A DNA stretch of 5,560 nt from Alphaproteobacteria bacterium (GCA_017308345.1 JAFKFE010000435.1:1-5560), one strand, 5' to 3'; shown: positions 1-5,237, numbered from the stretch's first letter. Translations and numbers: made by a program. The notes: generated from the sequence alone by a model not told the origin.

Positions 1-46
1 AATCGTTCTGTACATTGTTGAAGTCTCCCCCCTTCGCGGCCGCCAT
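1..46 (-). CDS. Possible start of a fourth gene of the operon (partial, cut by window edge)
   Basis: An open frame begins with ATG at 46 and runs off the left edge, coding MAAAKGGDFNNVQND so far. It lies 67 bases after the stop of the preceding membrane-protein gene on the same strand, and no terminator hairpin is visible between them, so a continuation of the operon is possible. The start is not secure. The only good Shine-Dalgarno-like AGGAG (63-67) is 16 bases from this ATG, which is too far. A different frame has ATG at 13-15 preceded by GGGGGGAG at a spacing of 9, and could be the true start instead. Too little is present to name a product. Confidence 0.25.
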   Translation of the reverse strand, partial: MAAAKGGDFNNVQND

Positions 47-113
47 GACCGCGTGACGAACACTCCTACCAGATCACATCGGATCTTTCGCCACAGGAAG
101 GCGTTCCGGGATA

Positions 114-1112
114 TCAGTGAACAGGGTCCGGCCGTGGTTCACGCCGGCAGCCGTCGATGACAGGGTGTATGGTCCACTGGTTCTCCGGATCCTGTTGGGC
201 CGCTACGGTCAGCGGCGAGCCAGCCGATTCCACGGCCTCGCACCAGCGGGAAGAGCTGCCGTCCGGAACCGGGGATTCGTCCCAACTGCCGTTCCATGTG
301 CCGATCTTCTGACAGTGCTTGATCGGGTGGATCTCATTCCAGCCTTCGTGGGCGGAATCATAGACCCACGTTCCCTTGACGAACAGGATGTCGGCGCCTC
401 GCCGCGTCGGATCATTGACATGAAGGTCGCCGAGATTCTCGTCGACATCGGTTGGATTGGCTGTGTCGAGAATACCGACGATGCCCCCGACTATGACAAT
501 TGCCGCCGCGATGACCGTCAGGATCGCGCATGCGATCCAGCCGAAGAAGGGAATGGCGCAAGCCACCGTCGCGGCGGTGGCCACCGGGATCGCGGCAAGG
601 CATGCGATCATCAGATCGTAGACACCGGCTCCCTCGAATTCGCAGTGAAGCACTGCGGTAGGGTCGTCATTGGCCCACTGACGTGCCTCCAGCCCCTGCC
701 AATCGAGGCCCGCGTTCTTGATCGCGGGTGTGTTGGCGATCAGGCGTCCGAACGGCGCGATCTTCTCGGCCTCGGCCTGCGGCGTGAATTCAAGGACGTT
801 TCCCGGAACCAGATTGAGACTGTAGTCGGTATCGAAGCGATCGAGACCGGACTTCTCCTGGGGTGGATCGATCTTGAGCAGCCAGCCGACCGCGCATTCG
901 TCGCCGCCGAGGCAGATCAGCCGGTCGTAAAGCCACCAGCGGCAGTACGCAAGGATGGCCGCCAGCGCGACCAGCAAGACCGCCGGTCCGGCAAAGACGC
1001 CGGCCAGGATCAGCGGCAGCGCAACCACGGCGGCGGCAATGATCACCTGCGCATATTGCTTGCCCAAATGATTTCCGACCGAGATGCATTTTGTGTAGTG
1101 CCGGTAAGCCAT
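114..1112 (-). CDS. Unrecognised multi-pass membrane protein with a GWNEIHP motif
   Basis: The protein has 332 residues and I do not recognise a named family. Two strongly hydrophobic regions are visible: residues about 21-60, enough for a hairpin of two spans, and about 163-216, a second hairpin. A polar domain of about 100 residues lies between them (65-162) and a C-terminal domain of about 115 residues follows (217-332). The C-terminal domain carries VYDSAHEGWNEIHPIKHC (250-267), a dense set of D252, H255, E260, H262 and H266 that looks conserved and could bind metal; this is inference. Several cysteines (156, 267, 291, 322) are present. The ATG at 1112 is preceded by TAGGAACC, in which the TAG is the stop of the upstream CARDB gene, so the two genes are 8 bases apart and the ribosome binding site overlaps that stop. 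It is the third gene of a tight operon. Confidence 0.85.
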   Translation of the reverse strand: MAYRHYTKCISVGNHLGKQYAQVIIAAAVVALPLILAGVFAGPAVLLVALAAILAYCRWWLYDRLICLGGDECAVGWLLKIDPPQEKSGLDRFDTDYSLNLVPGNVLEFTPQAEAEKIAPFGRLIANTPAIKNAGLDWQGLEARQWANDDPTAVLHCEFEGAGVYDLMIACLAAIPVATAATVACAIPFFGWIACAILTVIAAAIVIVGGIVGILDTANPTDVDENLGDLHVNDPTRRGADILFVKGTWVYDSAHEGWNEIHPIKHCQKIGTWNGSWDESPVPDGSSSRWCEAVESAGSPLTVAAQQDPENQWTIHPVIDGCRREPRPDPVH

Positions 1113-1120
1113 GGCGGTTC

Positions 1121-2131
1121 CTACCGTTCGACATAAAGCGTCACGCCGCCGGCAAGTCCGCGCGCGGAGAATGCATGAACGTTGACCGCCTGGCGGCCGC
1201 CAAAGCCGGCAGGCGGCTCGACATTGACGGAGACGGAAATCTCTTCACCGGGACCAAGGGCGGCTTGCGCCGGATCGAAGGTGACAAGCCAGCCGGCGGG
1301 AATGGGATGTGCCTGGCGGGTATGGCCGGTTGGCACTGCCGCGATGGTGCCGGGAAAGGTACGCAGCGGCCGGCGGGAGGGCCTCGGGCGGGGACGCTCG
1401 CCGCAGACCGGCAATTCAGGCAATGCATAGGTGTCGGCTTCAAGCCGGAATTCGGTCCTTTCCCGTTCGCCGTTGCGCAGGCGGAACTCGAACTTTGCCG
1501 GGGAATGGGCGACGCCGACGGTGGTGTTGTCCTGACCGAGGTTGTTGTTTGGGTTCACGTCGTCGAGCCAGTCCAGCAAAACCTGGATGCAGTAATGGCC
1601 CGGCTCGGCCGGCGTGCGCCATTTGACCGAAGCGAACGCCGGGTGATTTGCGCCGCCTTTGACGCCGAGATCGGTCTTCGTCTCGTCTATCCAGGTCGAG
1701 GTGGTCCCGATGCCGAAACTCAGATAGGAAAACTTCACCGGCAGATCGACGACCGGCGCCTCGGTCGAGTTGTTCCAGATGCGCGCGACGACCTCGTATT
1801 CGGTGTCCGGCTCCAGCATGTGCGGCGGGACGGTGACACCACCGCGCTTGATCTCGATATCCGGATTGTCCCAGGTGACGGCGAGGCCCTGGCCCATCAA
1901 ATAATACTGAGCGTAGATCAAGGGGTCCGGCCGCTTGTAGGCGGGGTCGCTGATCTTGACACAACGCTGCGGCCCGCTCCGGTCGAGCCGGCTGGGGAGC
2001 TTGGCTCGTTCGCAAAGCAACCTGACGATCGCGCAAATCTGCCTGGCTATCCGGCGCAAATTGTCGGGCCAGTGCGCGAAGGCGTCGACGATCGCCTTCA
2101 GGAATTCCAGTATCTTAGGGACCGGGCTCAC
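1121..2131 (-). CDS. CARDB/Ig-like domain protein of unknown function, GTG start
   Basis: The protein has 336 residues. The N-terminal 45 residues are amphipathic and basic, without a clear signal peptide. Residues about 107-208 look like a CARDB-type Ig-like beta domain: EYEVVARIWNNST (111-123) starts a strand typical of this fold, and GHYCIQVLLDWLDDVNPNNN (178-197) followed by LGQDNT is the usual C-terminal signature of such domains. A Pro/Arg-rich linker (244-258) leads to a second beta-rich domain (277-336) with GPGEEISVSVNVEPPAGFGG, again Ig-like. These domains usually mediate adhesion or protein contacts, so a binding role is inferred, not shown. The start is GTG at 2131. It has only a weak GAGA upstream and is buried in a perfect hairpin (2130-2148), so translation probably depends on coupling to the 42-residue gene ending 16 bases upstream. 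An internal start is possible but would remove only the unclassified N-terminus. Confidence 0.85.
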   Translation of the reverse strand: MSPVPKILEFLKAIVDAFAHWPDNLRRIARQICAIVRLLCERAKLPSRLDRSGPQRCVKISDPAYKRPDPLIYAQYYLMGQGLAVTWDNPDIEIKRGGVTVPPHMLEPDTEYEVVARIWNNSTEAPVVDLPVKFSYLSFGIGTTSTWIDETKTDLGVKGGANHPAFASVKWRTPAEPGHYCIQVLLDWLDDVNPNNNLGQDNTTVGVAHSPAKFEFRLRNGERERTEFRLEADTYALPELPVCGERPRPRPSRRPLRTFPGTIAAVPTGHTRQAHPIPAGWLVTFDPAQAALGPGEEISVSVNVEPPAGFGGRQAVNVHAFSARGLAGGVTLYVER

Positions 2132-2148
2132 GGCCTGTCTCAGGCCGT
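2130..2148 (-). promoter_or_regulatory. Hairpin over the stop of the small gene and the start of the CARDB gene
   Basis: On the minus strand the sequence reads ACGGCCTG-AGA-CAGGCCGT, a perfect 8-bp stem with a 3-base loop. The 5' arm begins with the last base of the TGA stop of the 42-residue gene, and the 3' arm includes the first two bases of the GTG start of the CARDB gene. A ribosome finishing the small gene would open the stem and expose the GTG, the usual layout for translational coupling. There is no run of T after it, so it is not an intrinsic terminator. Confidence 0.5.
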
Positions 2149-2276
2149 CAGCGTCGTTGCCGGCGCATATAGAACCAGATCGCGGCGACTAAAAACGGCG
2201 CAAGGATCAGAAGAAGCTCGAATGATCCGGAACCGCCGTCAGGCGAAAATCCGAATAACTGCTCGATGAAATCCAT
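2148..2276 (-). CDS. 42-residue single-span membrane protein, first gene of the operon
   Basis: This short gene encodes 42 residues beginning MDFIEQLFGFSPDGGSGS. The N-terminal 20 residues are polar and acidic with a Gly/Ser/Asp turn (SPDGGSGS, 11-18). Residues 21-37 are a continuous hydrophobic span (LLLILAPFLVAAIWFYM), and the protein ends in RRQRR. By the positive-inside rule the C-terminus should be cytoplasmic and the N-terminus periplasmic. The support for a real gene is a perfect AGGAGG five bases before the ATG, a well-formed single-span topology, and a stop 16 bases before the next gene. I do not recognise a named family. As the first gene it could act as a leader that couples translation of the CARDB gene, as a membrane anchor or partner for the two larger products, or both. 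Confidence 0.8.
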   Translation of the reverse strand: MDFIEQLFGFSPDGGSGSFELLLILAPFLVAAIWFYMRRQRR

Positions 2277-2328
2277 CACAGCCTCCTCGGCCTGCAACAA
2301 AAATCGCAGTCAACAATGTCTTCGTATC

Positions 2329-2389
2329 TGTTGGGTGGCTGCCCCTCCGCCAGCGATCACCACCAACACCTCAGCTTGATAACACAAGC
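2329..2389 (-). promoter_or_regulatory. Structured leader upstream of the three-gene operon
   Basis: Two inverted repeats lie 50-115 bases upstream of the ATG of the 42-residue gene. The first pairs 2329-2338 with 2360-2368 (TGTTGGGTGG with CCACCAACA, one bulged base) and can extend by CTG/CAG inside. The second is GCTTG-ATAACA-CAAGC at 2374-2389, a perfect 5-bp arm pair with a 6-base centre. They could form a folded 5' leader, or the second could be an operator. No known riboswitch class is recognised. The rest of 2277-2464 shows no further gene. Confidence 0.3.
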
Positions 2390-2411
2390 CAAGCAAAGTC
2401 GCCACACGCGA

Positions 2412-2440
2412 TTGGTATCGCCGCGCGTGCAGTATTCCAA
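2412..2440 (-). promoter_or_regulatory. Weak candidate promoter for the three-gene operon
   Basis: On the minus strand TTGGAA (2435-2440) is followed after 17 bases by TACCAA (2412-2417). The spacing is ideal, the -35 match is fair and the -10 match is poor. It would give a leader of about 130 bases that includes the inverted repeats at 2329-2389. It is the best pair I could find between the upstream terminator and the first gene, but it may be fortuitous. Confidence 0.2.
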
Positions 2441-2464
2441 CCGCGGTGGCGGCCATGCATATGC

Positions 2465-2498
2465 AAAAAGGCCGCGCCCCTCGTAGGGGACGCGGCCT
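2465..2498 (-). terminator. Intrinsic terminator of the DUF992 gene
   Basis: On the minus strand a GC-rich stem pairs AGGCCGCG..CCCCT with AGGGG..CGCGGCCT through one bulged base. The loop is 3 bases and TTTTT follows at once (2465-2469). It begins 27 bases after the TAG of the DUF992 gene, so it closes that transcript and separates it from the three-gene operon further left. Confidence 0.85.
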
Positions 2499-2525
2499 GT
2501 TGGAGGCGCGGCGGTGCCGAGGCCG

Positions 2526-3002
2526 CTATTTGTAGGAGTGGACGAGGTCGAGCGACGCCACCGCGACGGCCAGGTTGACGCCGGTCTGGGCCTGGACGCT
2601 GAGCGGCTCCAGCATGAAGGCGCCGTTCAGGCCGCCCACGAGGAGGTTGGCGCCGCCGCCGGTCACGACGGAGGCCTCGGCGTTGACGCCGTAGTAGCGG
2701 CCGGCGAGGTCGCCGGCCTCATGATGGCGCGTCGCGGCAAGCACGGCCCAGACGAGCTGGCCCTGATGCGTCTGGCCGAGGTCCACGCCGAGCTTGGAGA
2801 TCATTCCGGTATACTGCTCGGCCGGCCCGTGATGATACGGGCGGAAGGTGCAGGAGACGCCCTTGTTCGAGGTGATGACGTAGCCGACACCGCCGTCGAT
2901 CGTGCAATCGAGCGTGCCGAGCCGGAGCGTGCCGGCGCTGACTGGGGAAGCGAGGACCGTGGCGGCAAGCGCGGCAGCGGCACAGGCAAGTGTTTTGATC
3001 AT
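2526..3002 (-). CDS. DUF992 family secreted protein
   Basis: The 158-residue product has a Sec signal peptide: MIK, a hydrophobic core at 5-18, and likely cleavage after SPVSA at residue 23. The mature part begins GTLRLGTLDCTIDGGVGYVI and matches the DUF992 family, which is known mainly from rhizobia and relatives and has no assigned function. Typical family features are the paired cysteines C33 and C51, probably a periplasmic disulphide, the YTGMISKLGVDLG segment (64-76), and a Gly-rich C-terminal half with GGGANLLVGGLNG (115-127). The length agrees with the family. The ATG at 3002 is preceded by AAAGGA at 8 bases, itself inside an odd palindrome GAAAGG-T-CCTTTC (3005-3017, plus strand). The gene appears monocistronic. 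No convincing promoter was found, but a tandem repeat lies upstream at 3095-3128. Confidence 0.93.
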   Translation of the reverse strand: MIKTLACAAAALAATVLASPVSAGTLRLGTLDCTIDGGVGYVITSNKGVSCTFRPYHHGPAEQYTGMISKLGVDLGQTHQGQLVWAVLAATRHHEAGDLAGRYYGVNAEASVVTGGGANLLVGGLNGAFMLEPLSVQAQTGVNLAVAVASLDLVHSYK

Positions 3003-3094
3003 TGGAAAGGTCCTTTCGCGAAAATCCTGACCCCGGCTTAAACGATCGAGGTGCGCTGAGCGTTCCGCCGAAAACTTGGCACGAACATGGCAAA

Positions 3095-3128
3095 GGTTAA
3101 CGCATCGGCTTGGGCGGTTAACGGATCG
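3095..3128. repeat. 13-base direct repeat with a 21-base period upstream of the DUF992 gene
   Basis: GGTTAACGCATCG (3095-3107) and GGTTAACGGATCG (3116-3128) are 12 of 13 identical and start 21 bases apart, two turns of B-DNA. Each contains the palindrome GTTAAC. They lie 93-126 bases upstream of the DUF992 start and after the stop of the TPR gene. The layout fits tandem sites for a DNA-binding protein on one face of the helix. The TTAAC core resembles a CtrA half-site, but the spacing is not the CtrA TTAA-N7-TTAA arrangement. Confidence 0.45.
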
Positions 3129-3151
3129 CTATTGCCGTTTCCGTGCTGCAA

Positions 3152-3173
3152 CACCGCGTCTCGCGAAGCGGTG
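3152..3173 (-). terminator. Possible weak terminator or hairpin after the TPR gene
   Basis: CACCGC (3152-3157) pairs with GCGGTG (3168-3173) around a 10-base loop, about 43 bases after the stop of the TPR lipoprotein gene on the minus strand. No T-run follows, so it is not a standard intrinsic terminator. It may slow polymerase or protect the 3' end, or be incidental in GC-rich DNA. Confidence 0.2.
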
Positions 3174-3215
3174 ACCGGCCGCGCGCTGCATACCCGTTCC
3201 GGCGTCAGTTCCCGA

Positions 3216-4067
3216 TCAACTGGCGCTGCCGGAGGTGCGCGACAGACCGTCCTTGGCCGGCTGGTAGTTCGGGTCGAGGTGGATGGCCTCGCGATAGGAT
3301 TTGGCCGCCCTGACCTTGTCGCCGCGCCGCTCGTAGATCAGCGCCTGATTGGCCCAGGCCTCTGCGTTCTTGCCGTCGAGCTTGATGGCCATGTTGAAGT
3401 CGCTGAAGGCGTTGTCCTCGTCGCCCATCGCCAGATAGGAGAGGCCGCGGCCGTTGTAGGGTTCGGCGGCGTCCGGCGCCAGCGAGATCGCGGTCGAGAA
3501 ATCCTCGATGGCGAATTTGTGCTGGCCCTGGCTCTGATAGATCAGGCCGCGATTGTGGTAGGCGCGGGCGTCCGTGGTGTCGAGCTGGATCGCCTTCTGG
3601 AAGTCGTTGAAGGCATCCTGGGTGCGGCCCGCCTTGCGGTAGAGATTGCCGCGGCCGATATAGGCGGCATCGTAATTGGCGTTGATCTGGATCGAGCGGT
3701 TGTAGTCGGCGAGTGCTGCTTCCTGGTTACCGAGGAAGCGCTCGATCAGCGCGCGGTTCGAATAGGCCTGATAGAAATTCGGGTTGAGCTGGATGGCCTG
3801 GTTGAAGTCCTTCAGCGCCGCCTGGTACTGGCCGCCGCGCCCATAGGCCGAGCCGCGCACATTATAGCCTTCGGGATCCTGCGGATTGCGCTGGATGACC
3901 GCCGAAAGCGAGGAGATGTTCTCGCTCGACCCCTGCGCCTTATCGATCGAGTTGAACTCACCTGTCGGAGTTGTCTGGCATGCTGCAAGCATCAGACCCG
4001 AAAGCAGGGCCGCCGTCAGGGCGAAGCCGCGAAAAGCGGTTCCGCGCTCCACGGTTATAGCGTTCAT
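3216..4067 (-). CDS. TPR-repeat lipoprotein
   Basis: The 283-residue product has a lipoprotein signal peptide: basic N-region with R8 and R13, hydrophobic core 15-27, and lipobox LAAC with the lipidated cysteine at residue 30. After a short Ser-rich linker come about six tandem tetratricopeptide repeats of 34 residues, from about residue 65 to 275. Each shows the G/A-Y pattern and the closing A-I-x-L-x-P (for example AIQLNPN at 91-97 and AIHLDPNY near the end). TPR arrays bind other proteins; NlpI is a known lipoprotein of this design, but no orthology is claimed. The residue after Cys30 is Gln, so outer membrane retention is likely. The start chosen is ATG at 4067, with GTGAGGA five bases upstream. 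The frame is open to ATG 4163, but that extension runs through the terminator of rpsU and lacks a signal-like N-terminus. Confidence 0.92.
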   Translation of the reverse strand: MNAITVERGTAFRGFALTAALLSGLMLAACQTTPTGEFNSIDKAQGSSENISSLSAVIQRNPQDPEGYNVRGSAYGRGGQYQAALKDFNQAIQLNPNFYQAYSNRALIERFLGNQEAALADYNRSIQINANYDAAYIGRGNLYRKAGRTQDAFNDFQKAIQLDTTDARAYHNRGLIYQSQGQHKFAIEDFSTAISLAPDAAEPYNGRGLSYLAMGDEDNAFSDFNMAIKLDGKNAEAWANQALIYERRGDKVRAAKSYREAIHLDPNYQPAKDGLSRTSGSAS

Positions 4068-4131
4068 CTTTGTCCTCACTGCCGCGGCGCCGTCAGTCCG
4101 TTCCTCTCCGAACCGGCTCGAATCTGTAAAC

Positions 4132-4166
4132 AAAAAGGTGGCGGCGATTCCGCATCGCGCCACCTT
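4132..4166 (-). terminator. Intrinsic terminator of rpsU
   Basis: On the minus strand GGTGGC-GCGAT pairs with ATCGCCGCCACC (one bulged base) around a 5-base loop and is followed by TTTTT (4132-4136). It lies 33 bases after the rpsU stop. It separates the highly expressed ribosomal gene from the TPR lipoprotein gene, whose start at 4067 lies beyond it. Confidence 0.85.
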
Positions 4167-4171
4167 CGGTA

Positions 4172-4185
4172 TCCTTCGAAAAGGA
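4172..4185 (-). other. Small UUCG hairpin just after rpsU
   Basis: TCCTT-TTCG-AAGGA forms a 5-bp stem closed by a TTCG tetraloop, 13 bases after the rpsU stop and just before the terminator. UUCG loops are unusually stable in RNA, so it may stabilise the mRNA 3' end. It could equally be chance. Confidence 0.3.
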
Positions 4186-4198
4186 CGAAAAATAGGCG

Positions 4199-4465
4199 TT
4201 ATGAGCGCGGCGAGCGCGAAGCGCCGGCGGCACCGGCCGGAGCCGGACGCGGGGTCATCGGCAGCAGGCCTTCGCGCTGGGCGCGCTTACGGGCCAGCTT
4301 GCGGGCGCGGCGCACGGCTTCCGCCTTCTCGCGGGCACGCTTCTCGGACGGCTTCTCGTAATGACCGCGCATCTTCATTTCGCGGAAAATACCTTCGCGC
4401 TGCATCTTCTTCTTCAGCGCGCGAAGCGCCTGATCAACGTTGTTGTCGCGGACGAGTACCTGCAC
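4199..4465 (-). CDS. rpsU: 30S ribosomal protein S21
   Basis: With the GTG start at 4465 the product has 88 residues and begins [20 protein letters not shown], the conserved start of alphaproteobacterial S21. It continues through [20 protein letters not shown] and a basic helix rich in Arg/Lys (42-65), as expected for a protein that sits near the 3' end of 16S rRNA and helps initiation. After residue 66 comes an Ala/Pro/Ser-rich tail of about 22 residues ([13 protein letters not shown] and on); such tails vary in this group. AGGA lies six bases before the GTG. In-frame ATGs exist at 4519 and 4510, and a GGAGG sits just upstream of them (1 and 10 bases away). They would add 15-18 residues not normal for S21, so the GTG is preferred. 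A promoter upstream and a strong terminator downstream suggest a single-gene unit. Confidence 0.95.
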   Translation of the reverse strand: MQVLVRDNNVDQALRALKKKMQREGIFREMKMRGHYEKPSEKRAREKAEAVRRARKLARKRAQREGLLPMTPRPAPAGAAGASRSPRS

Positions 4466-4554
4466 GGGCAATCCTGTCTTCGGGTTTGAAATCGTTAGGC
4501 AAACAGCCATAGCTGACATGCCTCCGCGGCGAATTGCACCGCGAATTGTGGCGG

Positions 4555-4583
4555 CTGATAGCAGAATCAGGCTGGGATGTCCA
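4555..4583 (-). promoter_or_regulatory. Probable sigma70-type promoter of rpsU
   Basis: On the minus strand TGGACA (4578-4583) and TATCAG (4555-4560) are separated by exactly 17 bases. The -35 matches the consensus in five of six positions and the -10 in four of six. Transcription would start near 4548, giving a leader of about 80 bases before the GTG of rpsU. That leader contains GCGAATTG twice at a 12-base period (4529-4536 and 4541-4548, plus strand), of unknown meaning. Confidence 0.5.
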
Positions 4584-4644
4584 CCTCTGATTGCGGGAAA
4601 GCGCGATCAAAAACCGATGCGCTGTCCCTGGAGGTTCGCTTGCC

Positions 4645-5031
4645 CTACGCGGTCGTCAAATGGAGGCGGGCAAAGTCCTCGAAAAACTCGCCGTAGTCGC
4701 AGGTGATCTCCTCGCCGGCCGCGATGTCGCGAATGGCGACGGCGCCTCCATATTGCGAGAAATCCGTATTCGGCCGCTCGGAGTGGTTCATGAAGCGGCC
4801 ATTGTCGACCTCATAGACCATGAAGCCGGGCTTGTCGGGGCTCGGATAGGCATAGCGGTCCAGCAATTCCCTCAGATGCGGGGAGGCGGCTTCATATTTT
4901 TCCATCGGGATCAGCCGGTCGAAATCCGGATCGAGCCGCCAGATCGAAGCGCCCTTGCGGATCGGCTCGGCGGCGAAGACGCCGACGCCCTCGATGGCGC
5001 TCTGGGCAACATAGGTTCTGATCAGCAGCAT
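4645..5031 (-). CDS. Minimal SET-domain protein (putative lysine methyltransferase)
   Basis: The 128-residue product is almost entirely a SET domain, the fold that transfers a methyl group from S-adenosylmethionine to a protein lysine. The motifs appear in order: EGVGVFA (14-20, SAM-binding G-x-G), an insert region 40-75, RFMNHSERPN (79-88, matching the R-F-x-N-H-S-x-x-P-N pseudoknot motif), and AGEEITCDYG (105-114), with Y113 at the catalytic tyrosine position. The cysteine usual after NHS in zinc-bearing eukaryotic forms is Glu85 here, and no post-SET cysteines are present. The start chosen is ATG at 5031, with GGGA 7 bases upstream. The frame is open to ATG 5145, but those 38 residues are Arg-rich and not SET-like. 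It precedes rpsU on the same strand with 179 bases between and no terminator seen. Its substrate is unknown. Confidence 0.9.
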   Translation of the reverse strand: MLLIRTYVAQSAIEGVGVFAAEPIRKGASIWRLDPDFDRLIPMEKYEAASPHLRELLDRYAYPSPDKPGFMVYEVDNGRFMNHSERPNTDFSQYGGAVAIRDIAAGEEITCDYGEFFEDFARLHLTTA

Positions 5032-5111
5032 CGTTCCGTCCCGGTTTCGACGCGAAAACGGAATCGTCAAATCGCGCCGAAATGCAAGGCCGCTTCGCGA
5101 CATTTTCAACG

Positions 5112-5152
5112 GATCGGCCTGTCGGCCGGCCGCCGATCGGATCACGTCCGAT
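5112..5152. promoter_or_regulatory. Overlapping inverted repeats between the SET gene and soxB
   Basis: GATCGGC (5112-5118) is repeated in inverted form as GCCGATC (5132-5138) around a GGCCGGCC centre. Overlapping it, ATCGGA (5136-5141) faces TCCGAT (5147-5152) across 5 bases. Both pairs are perfect and share an ATCGG core, also flanked by further GATCG copies. They lie about 80-120 bases upstream of the SET gene start and 180-215 bases upstream of soxB, so they are placed to act as operators for either divergent gene. No regulator is identified. Confidence 0.35.
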
Positions 5153-5213
5153 TGATCGAGGCGCCTCCGACCGTTGAGCCGCGAGTCAGTCCGTTCCGGC
5201 GCATCGCACAGTC

Positions 5214-5237
5214 ACGGCGCAAAACGGCAAGCGCCGT
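5214..5237. repeat. Perfect inverted repeat upstream of soxB
   Basis: ACGGCGC (5214-5220) and GCGCCGT (5231-5237) are exact inverted copies around AAAACGGCAA. In RNA this is a GC-rich 7-bp stem with a 10-base loop, about 92 bases before the soxB start. No T-run follows in either direction, so a terminator is unlikely. An operator or a leader hairpin is possible. No clear promoter for soxB was found in 5032-5328. Confidence 0.3.

Noticed and set aside
117..1136. Plus-strand open frame (339 codons) opposite the GWNEIHP membrane protein
   Set aside because: Arg/Asp-rich shadow of the minus-strand gene, with no SD and no domain; the minus strand has sensible membrane topology and operon spacing.
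1091..2269. Long plus-strand open frame (392 codons) opposite the CARDB and 42-residue genes
   Set aside because: It is antisense to well-formed genes, has no recognisable domain, and is rich in Arg/Gly/Asp as expected from the complement of GC-rich coding sequence.
2455..2465. ATGCATATGCA, a short palindrome-like repeat
   Set aside because: Too short and directly beside the terminator; no sign of function and common by chance.
3095..3121. Possible CtrA site from the two TTAA elements upstream of the DUF992 gene
   Set aside because: The TTAA elements are separated by 17 bases, not the 7 required for a standard CtrA site; kept only as an unexplained direct repeat.
3161..3171. TCGCGAAGCGG, with an inverted copy at 5090-5100
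   Set aside because: An 11-base match of simple GC-rich sequence over 2 kb, with different flanks, is weak evidence for a repeat family.
3087..4361. Plus-strand open frame (424 codons) opposite the TPR gene
   Set aside because: It mirrors the repeat periodicity of the TPR gene, crosses the rpsU terminator and has no family features, so it is a shadow.
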